Under the pieces are notes generated by a model, which saw nothing but the letters and a program-made list of their open reading frames with translations, had not been told where the DNA came from and ran no database searches. Of a stretch of DNA of 54,824 bases, positions 48,918-54,824 are shown piece by piece; positions within the stretch are counted from its first letter, which is position 1; each line of letters opens with the position of its first letter. The position numbers were made by a program, and so were the translations under genes. The DNA comes from a virus. The stretch lies in IMG/VR virus record IMGVR_UViG_3300032240_002260, positions 1 through 54,824 of that record; one strand, given 5' to 3'.

Positions 48918-51143
48918 ATGACAAAACTTAGTTACTTTGTTCTTGGATTGTTTCTATTGTTTCTATCTCCAATTTACAGTCAAACAATTCGATACGCAAC
49001 ATCACAGGATACACTGACAATTAAAAATGCAAAAGTAGGAGATTTATTAATTACAGGTGGAACTGAAATCTCAAATGGTTTACCTGCTATATTAATAAGA
49101 CCAGATGCAAGCTGGATAGTAGACCCAGGAAAAAAAATTTTAATTAAAGGAGGAGTATACGATTGGATTGAAATCGATAACAGTTCTTCCGGCACAAGCG
49201 GATCTCCTATAGTTATTACAAATTATGATGGGCAAGTTGAAACTAAGCAATTAACACTCAAAGGTTTAAAATATTTCAAGTTGACTGGTAAGTATGATTC
49301 TGTGGCAAAGACGGGCGACAAGAATTATCCTGGTCATGCTGCAGGATATGCATGGAGTCAGGGGAAGTACGGTATTTTCATTAATAGAAAATGGACAAAT
49401 CAAAATACCCAACTATTAGAAATCCAATCAACCATTATTGGAGGCACTACCTACAGATCTGATAATTATGAAGTGGAATATATCGAATCTGGAAATGGTG
49501 GGTACACCAATTCCTTTAAGTGGGATAGTAATACTGATTATGCTATCTTAAAAAATATTAAAATTCATGATTGTTATTTCCATGATACTGGAGGTGAAGG
49601 TATTTACATGGGATATTCTGAAAATGCTCCGCATTATGAATTGTTTGAAGGATTACAAGTATATAACAACAGATTTATAAGGTGTGGTAGAGAAGGTATG
49701 CAGATCAAAAGGTTTATTAAAGGCACCAACATATATAATAATGTTTCTGTGAATACAGGTATGGCATGCTGGGATAGTCAAGACTATTCAACTGTTCTTT
49801 GGACAATAGATGGAAATACATCAGTTAATAACAACCTCTACTATGGTAATTCAGGCTTTGCGTCTGTTCAATATTATGGATCAAATGATATGGACTATGT
49901 TCCATTAGGAGGCGTTGCAAGTTTCACCAATAATGTAATACTATACATGGGTGTCAATGGTGTTATATATAATGGAGCTTATGGTTTACATTTGGAAATG
50001 AACCACTCAAATAATACAGGAGCTAACAACATCGCACCAGCTTCAATGGCAATAAATAATAACTATTGGGGATTTGTTAATACTGGTAGAGGCGAAAATT
50101 ATACAGTGGTTAATGATACATATTATCCTAGTATTTCTTCTCCATTAGTATCTACAGGTAATACATACGACAATACTGGTAACACAAAAACAGGATTTTG
50201 GCAAACTGGACAGTCGACGTCTCCAACAACAAATACAGGAAACTCATTAGGCACTGTTAATGATGCTTCTTTTGTTAACATGAACTACGGAACAGGATTT
50301 GACTACCATAAATTTAATTTCTGGAGTGCTCCGACATCTAATAGCACAAACAGTTATTCAGTAGGTTGGTACGTTTCTTACAAATCAAAAATCTATAAAG
50401 CAATTAATATAACACCTGCAACAAATATAGAACCTGAAGTAACTCCAGGATGGCAATCTTACTGGCAACTACAAACTTATAATGGAGGAACTTCATTCTT
50501 CCCAGCTGATGATGTAAGACTTGTTGAAGGTAGTTTTTATAAGCTTCTTAATTGTGGATTATTGGATCAAGCTCCAAATACACCACTTCCTGTAACTCTA
50601 ACCAACTTCTCTGCAAAAGCAGGTATAAACAATACAGTAAACTTATCATGGTCTACTGCATCAGAAATATTAAATAAAGGATTTAATACTCAAAGGCAAG
50701 TAAGTGGAACAAACGGAAAGTTCGAAACAATTAGATTTATTCCTTCAAAAGCTCAGAATGGTAATAGTAATATTCCTTTATACTATAGCTTTGTAGATAT
50801 ATCACCTATAAAAAATGCAACGAACTACTACCGTTTAGCACAAGTTGATCTGGATGGCAAAACAACCTACAGCGATGTTAAATGGGTACGCATCGGTGGT
50901 GAAACAGCAACCATGGTGTATCCAAACCCAAGCAGTGGAGTGGTGAATATTTCACGATCAGCTAATGCAAGCAAAATGAATGTTCAGATTTTGGATATGA
51001 GTGGCAGAATGGTACAGCAGTATAATAACATTACAAAATCAAACCTCACTATTAAAATTAATTTTTATGGGGTATATAACATAAAACTTTTGTATCCTGA
51101 AACTATGGAACAAACAATTCAAAAGATTATTATTCAAAAATAG
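48918..51143 (+). CDS. Secreted beta-helix protein with carbohydrate-binding and T9SS sorting domains
   Basis: A 741-residue multi-domain protein. Signal peptide 1-21 (ends PIYSQ). Residues about 85-430 repeat short beta strands with Asn and Gly turns (FTNNVILYMG, INNNYWG), as in right-handed parallel beta-helices of polysaccharide lyases. Residues about 479-520 (VGWYVSYKSKIYKA...GWQSYWQ) resemble CBM5/12. Residues 555-655 are an Ig/FnIII-like module (LPVTLTNFSAKAG). Residues 665-741 (VYPNPSSGVVNIS, LDMSGRMV) form a type A T9SS C-terminal domain, which directs export and surface attachment in Bacteroidota. Probably a host-secreted enzyme or adhesin acquired by the phage. Confidence 0.9.
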   Translation: MTKLSYFVLGLFLLFLSPIYSQTIRYATSQDTLTIKNAKVGDLLITGGTEISNGLPAILIRPDASWIVDPGKKILIKGGVYDWIEIDNSSSGTSGSPIVITNYDGQVETKQLTLKGLKYFKLTGKYDSVAKTGDKNYPGHAAGYAWSQGKYGIFINRKWTNQNTQLLEIQSTIIGGTTYRSDNYEVEYIESGNGGYTNSFKWDSNTDYAILKNIKIHDCYFHDTGGEGIYMGYSENAPHYELFEGLQVYNNRFIRCGREGMQIKRFIKGTNIYNNVSVNTGMACWDSQDYSTVLWTIDGNTSVNNNLYYGNSGFASVQYYGSNDMDYVPLGGVASFTNNVILYMGVNGVIYNGAYGLHLEMNHSNNTGANNIAPASMAINNNYWGFVNTGRGENYTVVNDTYYPSISSPLVSTGNTYDNTGNTKTGFWQTGQSTSPTTNTGNSLGTVNDASFVNMNYGTGFDYHKFNFWSAPTSNSTNSYSVGWYVSYKSKIYKAINITPATNIEPEVTPGWQSYWQLQTYNGGTSFFPADDVRLVEGSFYKLLNCGLLDQAPNTPLPVTLTNFSAKAGINNTVNLSWSTASEILNKGFNTQRQVSGTNGKFETIRFIPSKAQNGNSNIPLYYSFVDISPIKNATNYYRLAQVDLDGKTTYSDVKWVRIGGETATMVYPNPSSGVVNISRSANASKMNVQILDMSGRMVQQYNNITKSNLTIKINFYGVYNIKLLYPETMEQTIQKIIIQK

Positions 51144-51150
51144 ATAAGTT

Positions 51151-51348
51151 ATGACAGAACAAGAATTCAAAAAACTAGAAGATCTAATCAATCAAAGACT
51201 AGATAGAATAGAAGCAAAATTAAATAAGACAGAGATCTTATGTGACACTATAATGGTAGAAATAGAGAAGTACTATAGCGCAAAAAAAACGTGGTACACT
51301 TATAAAAAAGACGAAGAATTAGTTCCTTCTTCCGGTAGGCCGTGTTAA
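51151..51348 (+). CDS. Small coiled-coil protein
   Basis: A 65-residue helical protein (EQEFKKLEDLINQRLDRIEAK) with a short polar tail containing two cysteines. Follows the T9SS gene by 7 nt. Function unknown. Confidence 0.58.
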   Translation: MTEQEFKKLEDLINQRLDRIEAKLNKTEILCDTIMVEIEKYYSAKKTWYTYKKDEELVPSSGRPC

Positions 51349-51401
51349 TAGATTAAGTACTTCACTTAAAACGTGGACTTTTCGTTTGCCCTAAAATTTT
51401 G

Positions 51402-51410
51402 TATATTTAC
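51402..51410 (+). promoter_or_regulatory. TATATTTAC-type promoter element before denV
   Basis: TATATTTAC at 51402-51410, 15 nt before the denV ATG, matching the -7 box of the duplicated phage promoters. The upstream AAAAGTGCTCTGTAT block is missing, so the -33 part is unclear. A short upstream ORF (ATG at 51415, four codons) overlaps the denV start by one base. Confidence 0.45.
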
Positions 51411-51425
51411 ATAAATGCAAAAAAC

Positions 51426-51818
51426 ATGACAAGGATAAACCTCTCGATACCTCCGAAAGAACTAGTCAACATGCACTTACTTGCAGAACACAGAGAAATG
51501 AAAAGAATCCCAAACCAAGTAAGTAAAGGTAAATACAATATAAAAAATGTACCTAAGGAATTTACTTTAGGAAAAGGGCACGTAGCTTTCTTTTATACTA
51601 AGTTACTATATTTAAAAAAGAGGTACGAAGAGGTATATAAAGAATGTCTTGAAAGAGGATTCAACATCCAATATTATGGAGGAGCATGGGATAATATACC
51701 AATGAGCTTGATGAATGACTACGAGCCGACTAAGAAGGACGAAGAGATTATAAGACAGAGAATTAAAGAAAAATTAGATCTATATGACAGTAAGAGAATT
51801 AATAGAAAAGCTAAATAA
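51426..51818 (+). CDS. denV: Pyrimidine-dimer DNA glycosylase (T4 endonuclease V homolog)
   Basis: A 130-residue protein matching T4 endonuclease V throughout: MTRINL start with catalytic T2 (its free amino group attacks the sugar after Met removal), HLLAEHREMKR with E24 equal to T4 E23, LGKGHVAFFYTKL, and ECLERGFNI. It removes UV dimers and cleaves the abasic site. The start is fixed by the need for Thr at position 2. It overlaps the next gene by 35 nt. Confidence 0.95.
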   Translation: MTRINLSIPPKELVNMHLLAEHREMKRIPNQVSKGKYNIKNVPKEFTLGKGHVAFFYTKLLYLKKRYEEVYKECLERGFNIQYYGGAWDNIPMSLMNDYEPTKKDEEIIRQRIKEKLDLYDSKRINRKAK

Positions 51819-52014
51819 GATAGAAGATAAAGAACTTCTAGTATTTGTGAATGGATATGAAGGAGGACTTGATGATGCAGAATTAGGAACCGAGGTGTGG
51901 AGTGTTTTAATGAATTACAACAAGGATTGGTACTATGGAAAACATCAGAGGTTAATGAATGACATAGAATCAGAAGGTTATGAAGTAAAAGAAGGAATTA
52001 TAATTTATGGGTAA
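51784..52014 (+). CDS. Small conserved phage protein
   Basis: A 76-residue protein: MTVRELIEKLNKIEDKELLVFVNGYEGG, a helix-strand pattern seen in many small phage proteins of unknown function. It starts inside denV. No catalytic site. Confidence 0.66.
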   Translation: MTVRELIEKLNKIEDKELLVFVNGYEGGLDDAELGTEVWSVLMNYNKDWYYGKHQRLMNDIESEGYEVKEGIIIYG

Positions 52015-52035
52015 TATTTATTATAAAGATAGTAA

Positions 52036-52629
52036 ATGAAGTTAATTAAGATACTAGAGGAAATAATAACAGAGATAGGAGACGCAGAAGGAAAGAAGCC
52101 ATACACAATATCGCCTCGTAAATCCAAAGATAATACTATTATCGAATATAAATTCCAATCAGATAATGGTGCAAAGTATAAAGCATATGTACTTAAGAAT
52201 ATGTGGAATGAAAAATATGGTGACTCATCTTCACCTCTTCTAGCAAACTATGATGTATTATTCGGTAAGGTATCTAAAGCAGCAGGGGGGATTAATTTCG
52301 ATGTATCAAGTAAGGACAAGAGGCACAAGTTCGGGGACATATTTAGAGTCATGGCAACCATGATTGAGATTGTTAATCAAGAAATAGAACATGATCTCTC
52401 AAACGGCATAAAACCAACGATCATAACTATATCACCTTCAAAGAGAAGAGATAAGTCTGGTGATAAAGATATGAGTGATATGAGACGTGCTAACCTCTAC
52501 CTAGCCTATGTAAAAGAACACATGCCTCCAGGCAGTACAGTAGAAATGGATAAGGACGGTCAAGAAATAGCTATAGAGTTACCAGAAAATATAAAAGTAA
52601 AGAGAAAAAGCCAAGATAAAGAACAATGA
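52036..52629 (+). CDS. Phage protein with MKLIKILE N-terminus
   Basis: A 197-residue basic protein. Its N-terminus (MKLIKILEEIITEIG) matches that of the next gene's product (MKLIKILEQVLKEN), though the rest is unrelated. The central part has YKFQSDNGAKYKAYV and the C-terminus is Lys-rich. Shared N-termini on unlike proteins recall T4 capsid-targeting sequences. Function otherwise unknown. Overlaps the next gene by ATGA. Confidence 0.68.
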   Translation: MKLIKILEEIITEIGDAEGKKPYTISPRKSKDNTIIEYKFQSDNGAKYKAYVLKNMWNEKYGDSSSPLLANYDVLFGKVSKAAGGINFDVSSKDKRHKFGDIFRVMATMIEIVNQEIEHDLSNGIKPTIITISPSKRRDKSGDKDMSDMRRANLYLAYVKEHMPPGSTVEMDKDGQEIAIELPENIKVKRKSQDKEQ

Positions 52630-53192
52630 AATTAATCAAGATACTAGAGCAAGTATTAAAAGAAAACCTATTACAATTCTATCACGGTTCAACAGATAAG
52701 GATCTAGCAGGTAAGAATGGAATTCATGTAGGATCTAAACTTGCTGCCACTCAAGCACTCCAAGCAAGAATAGGAGTTCCTGCTGAAGGTGAATGGGATG
52801 GTACAAGAGAATACGGTAAGACTAAACTAGCAGGAAAGAAAACCTTAGATAGAAGAGAAAAGGAATTAGGATATTTCTTAAAATCAGGATATAATGTTCA
52901 ATCTGAAGTACCTGAAGAAGATTATTACCCTGAAGACAGAGATAAATTGCCAACTTATTCGGATGGTACACATATAAGTTTAGACTCTAAACCTATAATA
53001 TTTCCTGTGAAGATCAAAGGACCGATGAATAATACCGTAAGAAACCCGAAGACAGATATGGCAGCAAACTCACTCATGATGAGAGGACTAAGGAAAGGTA
53101 ATGCAAAAAATGGATACTACTACGTAAATGATGCAGAGGATGCAGGATCGATAAGTGCGGTCGTCCCCAATAAAGATTGGCTGCAATATTAA
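52626..53192 (+). CDS. Possible ADP-ribosyltransferase-like protein with MKLIKILE N-terminus
   Basis: A 188-residue protein. After the shared N-terminal peptide comes FYHGSTDKDL and GIHVGSKLAATQAL, resembling the first strand of ADP-ribosyltransferase-like folds, and near the C-terminus YYYVNDAEDAGSISAVVP. The family is only suggested by these fragments. T4 Alt is also an ADP-ribosyltransferase packaged by an N-terminal targeting peptide, a loose parallel. Followed by a terminator. Confidence 0.6.
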   Translation: MKLIKILEQVLKENLLQFYHGSTDKDLAGKNGIHVGSKLAATQALQARIGVPAEGEWDGTREYGKTKLAGKKTLDRREKELGYFLKSGYNVQSEVPEEDYYPEDRDKLPTYSDGTHISLDSKPIIFPVKIKGPMNNTVRNPKTDMAANSLMMRGLRKGNAKNGYYYVNDAEDAGSISAVVPNKDWLQY

Positions 53193-53196
53193 AAGT

Positions 53197-53231
53197 AAAA
53201 AGAGGATTCACTAAAAACGAATCTTTTTTTA
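53197..53231 (+). terminator. Rho-independent terminator
   Basis: GATTC (53205-53209) pairs with GAATC (53219-53223) over a 9-nt loop. The stem extends by A-T and G-T pairs into AAAAGAG on one side and T7 (53224-53230) on the other. It lies just after the stop at 53192. Confidence 0.75.
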
Positions 53232-53247
53232 TTTAAATGGATTGGTG

Positions 53248-53256
53248 TATATTTAC
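53248..53256 (+). promoter_or_regulatory. TATATTTAC-type promoter element
   Basis: TATATTTAC at 53248-53256, 17 nt before the ATG at 53274, directly after a terminator. TTT is present 21 nt upstream within the terminator tract. Probably starts the last operon of the window. Confidence 0.5.
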
Positions 53257-53273
53257 CTAAACAAATAAAAGTT

Positions 53274-53390
53274 ATGAGATACAAAACCAAAGACCCACTC
53301 TATACAACAGTAGTTGTATTCTCTAGTATAGTAATCATCCTAAATGTAATAGCACTAGTCTTAAAAGTAGTAATGAACATTTCAAAATAA
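53274..53390 (+). CDS. Very small membrane protein
   Basis: A 38-residue peptide with one membrane helix (about residues 12-32). It has the AAATAAAAGTTATG start context and lies directly behind a promoter, which supports expression despite its size. Function unknown. Confidence 0.55.
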   Translation: MRYKTKDPLYTTVVVFSSIVIILNVIALVLKVVMNISK

Positions 53391-53395
53391 AAGTT

Positions 53396-53878
53396 ATGGC
53401 AGTAATAGATTTGCTAAAAAAAGAACTCGAAGATTACGGTGATAGTTCTCTTCTATCATTAGATTGGGAAACTTTTGATGAATTAGTTGAACAAGCCAAA
53501 GAACTGGAAAGAGCCCAAAGAATTAAAGACTACAACGCAGGATATGAAGATGCTCAGTGTAATCATGTAAATGATGCTGAGAACTACGTCAACGAATCTG
53601 AGTACATACAGGAACTCCATCATCATATGCTTTCATTAAGAATAGAAAAACGCAAATCAGTTATGACAGCACAAGAGAAAGCCAAAGAATTAGTTGATCA
53701 TTTCATGGATCTAAGCGAAGAGCAAGAGTATAATACGCCAAGGTATATGACTAAAGAAATGGCTATAAAGTGTGCACTAATATCAGTAAATGAGATAAAG
53801 ACTTTATTGTATAACTCAGATAGTATGAATCAATATGATTATTGGTATGAAGTAAAACAAGAATTGGAAAAAATATGA
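53396..53878 (+). CDS. Fusion of two small phage protein types
   Basis: A 160-residue protein. Residues 1-89 contain FDELVEQAKELERAQRIKDYNAGYEDA-like sequence (FDELVEQAKELERAQ, GYEDAQCNHV), a small phage protein type. Residues 90-160 start MTAQEKAKELVDHF and end YWYEVKQELEKI, a full QEKAKEL-family protein. The internal ATG at 53663 has a GTTATG context, so it may also be translated alone. Overlaps the next gene by ATGA. Confidence 0.68.
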   Translation: MAVIDLLKKELEDYGDSSLLSLDWETFDELVEQAKELERAQRIKDYNAGYEDAQCNHVNDAENYVNESEYIQELHHHMLSLRIEKRKSVMTAQEKAKELVDHFMDLSEEQEYNTPRYMTKEMAIKCALISVNEIKTLLYNSDSMNQYDYWYEVKQELEKI

Positions 53879-54090
53879 CAGCACAAGAGAAAGCAAAGGA
53901 GTTATACTCTAAATTCTATCCATACGTGGATGACTACATTCTTCCTGAAGTAGCAGCAAAGGAGCTGTGTATAATAGCAATAGAAGAAATGATAAGGATA
54001 GCACCATGGGGAGGAGATAACGATGTACAGATAGAAGACGGCTCTAAAGAGTTTTATACGAATGTAAAAACAGAAATAGAAAAACTGTAA
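53875..54090 (+). CDS. Small QEKAKEL-family protein
   Basis: A 71-residue protein: TAQEKAKELYSKFYPYV, CIIAIEEMI and VKTEIEKL. Adjacent paralog of residues 90-160 of the previous protein and similar to the 48618 product. The first eight residues are identical to the internal start of the fusion, indicating tandem duplication. Function unknown. Confidence 0.66.
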   Translation: MTAQEKAKELYSKFYPYVDDYILPEVAAKELCIIAIEEMIRIAPWGGDNDVQIEDGSKEFYTNVKTEIEKL

Positions 54091-54126
54091 CAAAGAAAGA
54101 AAGAAAGTAATATATAAAATCCAGTA

Positions 54127-54321
54127 ATGAATAAGAATAATAATCCAGACCCACACCCAAAAATATATATAGCCTTAGATAAAGCAGAGATAAAAGAATT
54201 AAAACAAAGAGCAAGAAATTATATAAAGGAAAATAAAACAGAAAGAGCAGAAGGTATATTAGAATCTATAGAATGGATAACAGATCATGATATATACACA
54301 AGACCTTGGTCAACCAAATAA
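54127..54321 (+). CDS. Small charged hypothetical protein
   Basis: A 64-residue Lys/Glu-rich helical protein (EIKELKQRARNYIKENKTERA). Last clear gene of the window. Function unknown. Confidence 0.55.
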   Translation: MNKNNNPDPHPKIYIALDKAEIKELKQRARNYIKENKTERAEGILESIEWITDHDIYTRPWSTK

Positions 54322-54495
54322 GATCCTATAGATAGAAATAAGACTCTTTATACAAATATCCAAATATATATAGATAAAAATAGAGTGTACTTAAAAATAA
54401 GAATATAGGGATATACTAATATATGTATTGTTTGTGTTAGAAAAACCAAAGGGAATAGAATCCAATAACCTGGGCCGTGTCCTGCCCGCGGCATC
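54322..54495 (+). other. Non-coding stretch
   Basis: AT-rich DNA without a credible ORF, ending in a short GC-rich patch near 54473-54494 (GGGCCGTG...CCCGCGGC) that stands out from the rest. No hairpin with T tract. It leads into palindrome copy D and a promoter. Confidence 0.6.
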
Positions 54496-54520
54496 TAAGT
54501 GATTGATTTCCAATAAGTTA
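54496..54520 (+). repeat. 25-bp palindromic repeat, copy D
   Basis: Contains TGATTGATTTCCAAT, close to copy A in the same orientation; its symmetry is less complete than in copies B and C. It lies 125-130 nt before the two candidate ATGs downstream. Confidence 0.5.
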
Positions 54521-54591
54521 CAGATTATAAATAAAAATATACATAAAGGGTTGACTCTCAATAAAAACTTTTGAAAATAGTTAGCCAAATA

Positions 54592-54632
54592 TTTCTCCAT
54601 GTCACAGGATTGTCTTACTTTTACTATGTAAC
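54592..54632 (+). promoter_or_regulatory. TTTAC-type promoter, third copy
   Basis: TTT at 54592-54594, 21-nt spacer, TACTTTTAC at 54616-54624, then TATGTAACAAATCAAT, which matches the start-site region of the module at 38374-38398. The upstream AAAAGTGCTCTGTAT block is absent. Confidence 0.55.
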
Positions 54633-54641
54633 AAATCAATA

Positions 54642-54680
54642 ATGACTATGAGTATGATTACAAACAGTATTGTGCAGTGA
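54642..54680 (+). pseudogene. 12-codon ORF behind the third promoter copy (remnant or leader peptide)
   Basis: ATG at 54642 (or 54648, same frame) runs only 12 codons to TGA. The other two TTTAC modules drive full genes, so this may be a remnant after deletion or a leader peptide. Too short to judge. Confidence 0.25.
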
Positions 54681-54747
54681 AGGCTAGGACATGGGCAAGT
54701 AAGTTATTCGTAATGAATGCCTAATCCTATATAAAGTAAAGCTTTAA

Positions 54748-54761
54748 GTAAAACGTTTTAC
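54748..54761 (+). repeat. Perfect 14-bp palindrome
   Basis: GTAAAACGTTTTAC is fully self-complementary. It lies between an AAAGCTTT motif (54738-54745) and the direct repeats below. Possible protein-binding site. Confidence 0.55.
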
Positions 54762-54762
54762 C

Positions 54763-54824
54763 TAAACAAAAGCTTTATATAGAAATGCCCTGCAGAATAT
54801 CTACTTAAACAAAAGCTTTATATA
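54763..54824 (+). repeat. 19-bp direct repeats at the window edge
   Basis: TAAACAAAAGCTTTATATA occurs at 54763-54781 and again at 54806-54824, a 43-bp period. The inverted form TATATAAAG lies at 54729-54737. The second copy touches the window end, so the array may continue. Iterons of an origin or repeated operators are possible. Confidence 0.65.

Noticed and set aside
48918-51143. Tail spike of the virion
   Set aside because: Beta-helix proteins often are tail spikes, but a cleavable signal peptide plus a T9SS C-terminal domain argues for export from the host cell; proteomics could still overturn this.
6462-54639. Various minus-strand frames of 60-84 codons (for example 7860-8048, 53902-54156, 54391-54639)
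   Set aside because: They mirror coding genes or AT-rich spacers and show low-complexity composition with no recognisable domain.
1-54824. Prophage or integrated element
   Set aside because: No integrase, repressor-like control region, att repeat or host flank is seen; the four 25-bp palindromes are upstream of promoters rather than at element ends.

Overview
The window looks like part of the genome of a large lytic tailed phage, possibly T4-related, that infects a Bacteroidota host, most likely a flavobacterium. DNA is AT-rich and every recognised gene reads on the + strand. Genes are packed with ATGA-type or longer overlaps. Nucleotide-metabolism and repair genes have T4-type counterparts: dCMP deaminase, a dCMP hydroxymethylase-like enzyme, thymidylate synthase and DenV. 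The host assignment rests on four things. Promoters match the Bacteroidota TTG-N21-TAnnTTTG pattern. Starts lack Shine-Dalgarno sequences and often read AAATAAAAGTTATG. Signal peptides end in SQ or GQ. One gene encodes a type IX secretion (T9SS) C-terminal domain. No integrase, terminase, portal, capsid, tail or polymerase gene is visible here.

Layout. 0-6.4 kb: nucleotide metabolism (dCMP deaminase cut by the window edge, dCMP hydroxymethylase-like protein, ThyA), a phosphatase, an exported nuclease, a thioredoxin and small proteins. 6.4-8.7 kb: lysis region with a GH19-type endolysin, a holin candidate and an overlapping run of membrane-anchored coiled-coil proteins that could be spanins. 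8.7-14.3 kb: a GT2 glycosyltransferase, an LpxH-like phosphoesterase, lipoproteins, a complete tmRNA (10839-11234), an esterase, and a roughly 670-nt non-coding locus with tRNA-like modules at both ends. 14.3-15.8 kb: zinc-ribbon protein, MazG-like protein and Cas4/RecB-like nuclease. 15.9-36.4 kb: a 20-kb sugar and glycosyltransferase island headed by a ribbon-helix-helix protein. 36.4-38.2 kb: small phage genes and an HNH-like protein. 38.2-54.8 kb: a large block of small accessory genes, including two copies of a 190-bp promoter module, four kinds of protease-like protein, membrane proteins, a 741-residue T9SS cargo protein, DenV, two proteins sharing an N-terminal peptide, a family of small paralogs, and a repeat-rich end.

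How the genes may work together. The island encodes enzymes for an unusual nucleotide sugar: an RmlB-type 4,6-dehydratase, an RfbH/E1-type 3-dehydrase, a ThDP enzyme of the acetolactate-synthase/YerE type, an acylating acetaldehyde dehydrogenase, a 4-hydroxy-2-oxovalerate aldolase and two SDR reductases/epimerases. These sit among about a dozen glycosyltransferases of GT2, GT4, GT10, GT11 and other types. The simplest reading is that the phage builds a branched-chain 3,6-dideoxysugar and transfers it, with fucose-like sugars, to a phage or host target. The dCMP hydroxymethylase-like enzyme makes glycosylated DNA one candidate target; virion or cell-surface glycan are the others. The T9SS-tagged beta-helix protein suggests that the phage also uses the host's secretion system to export a polysaccharide-active protein.
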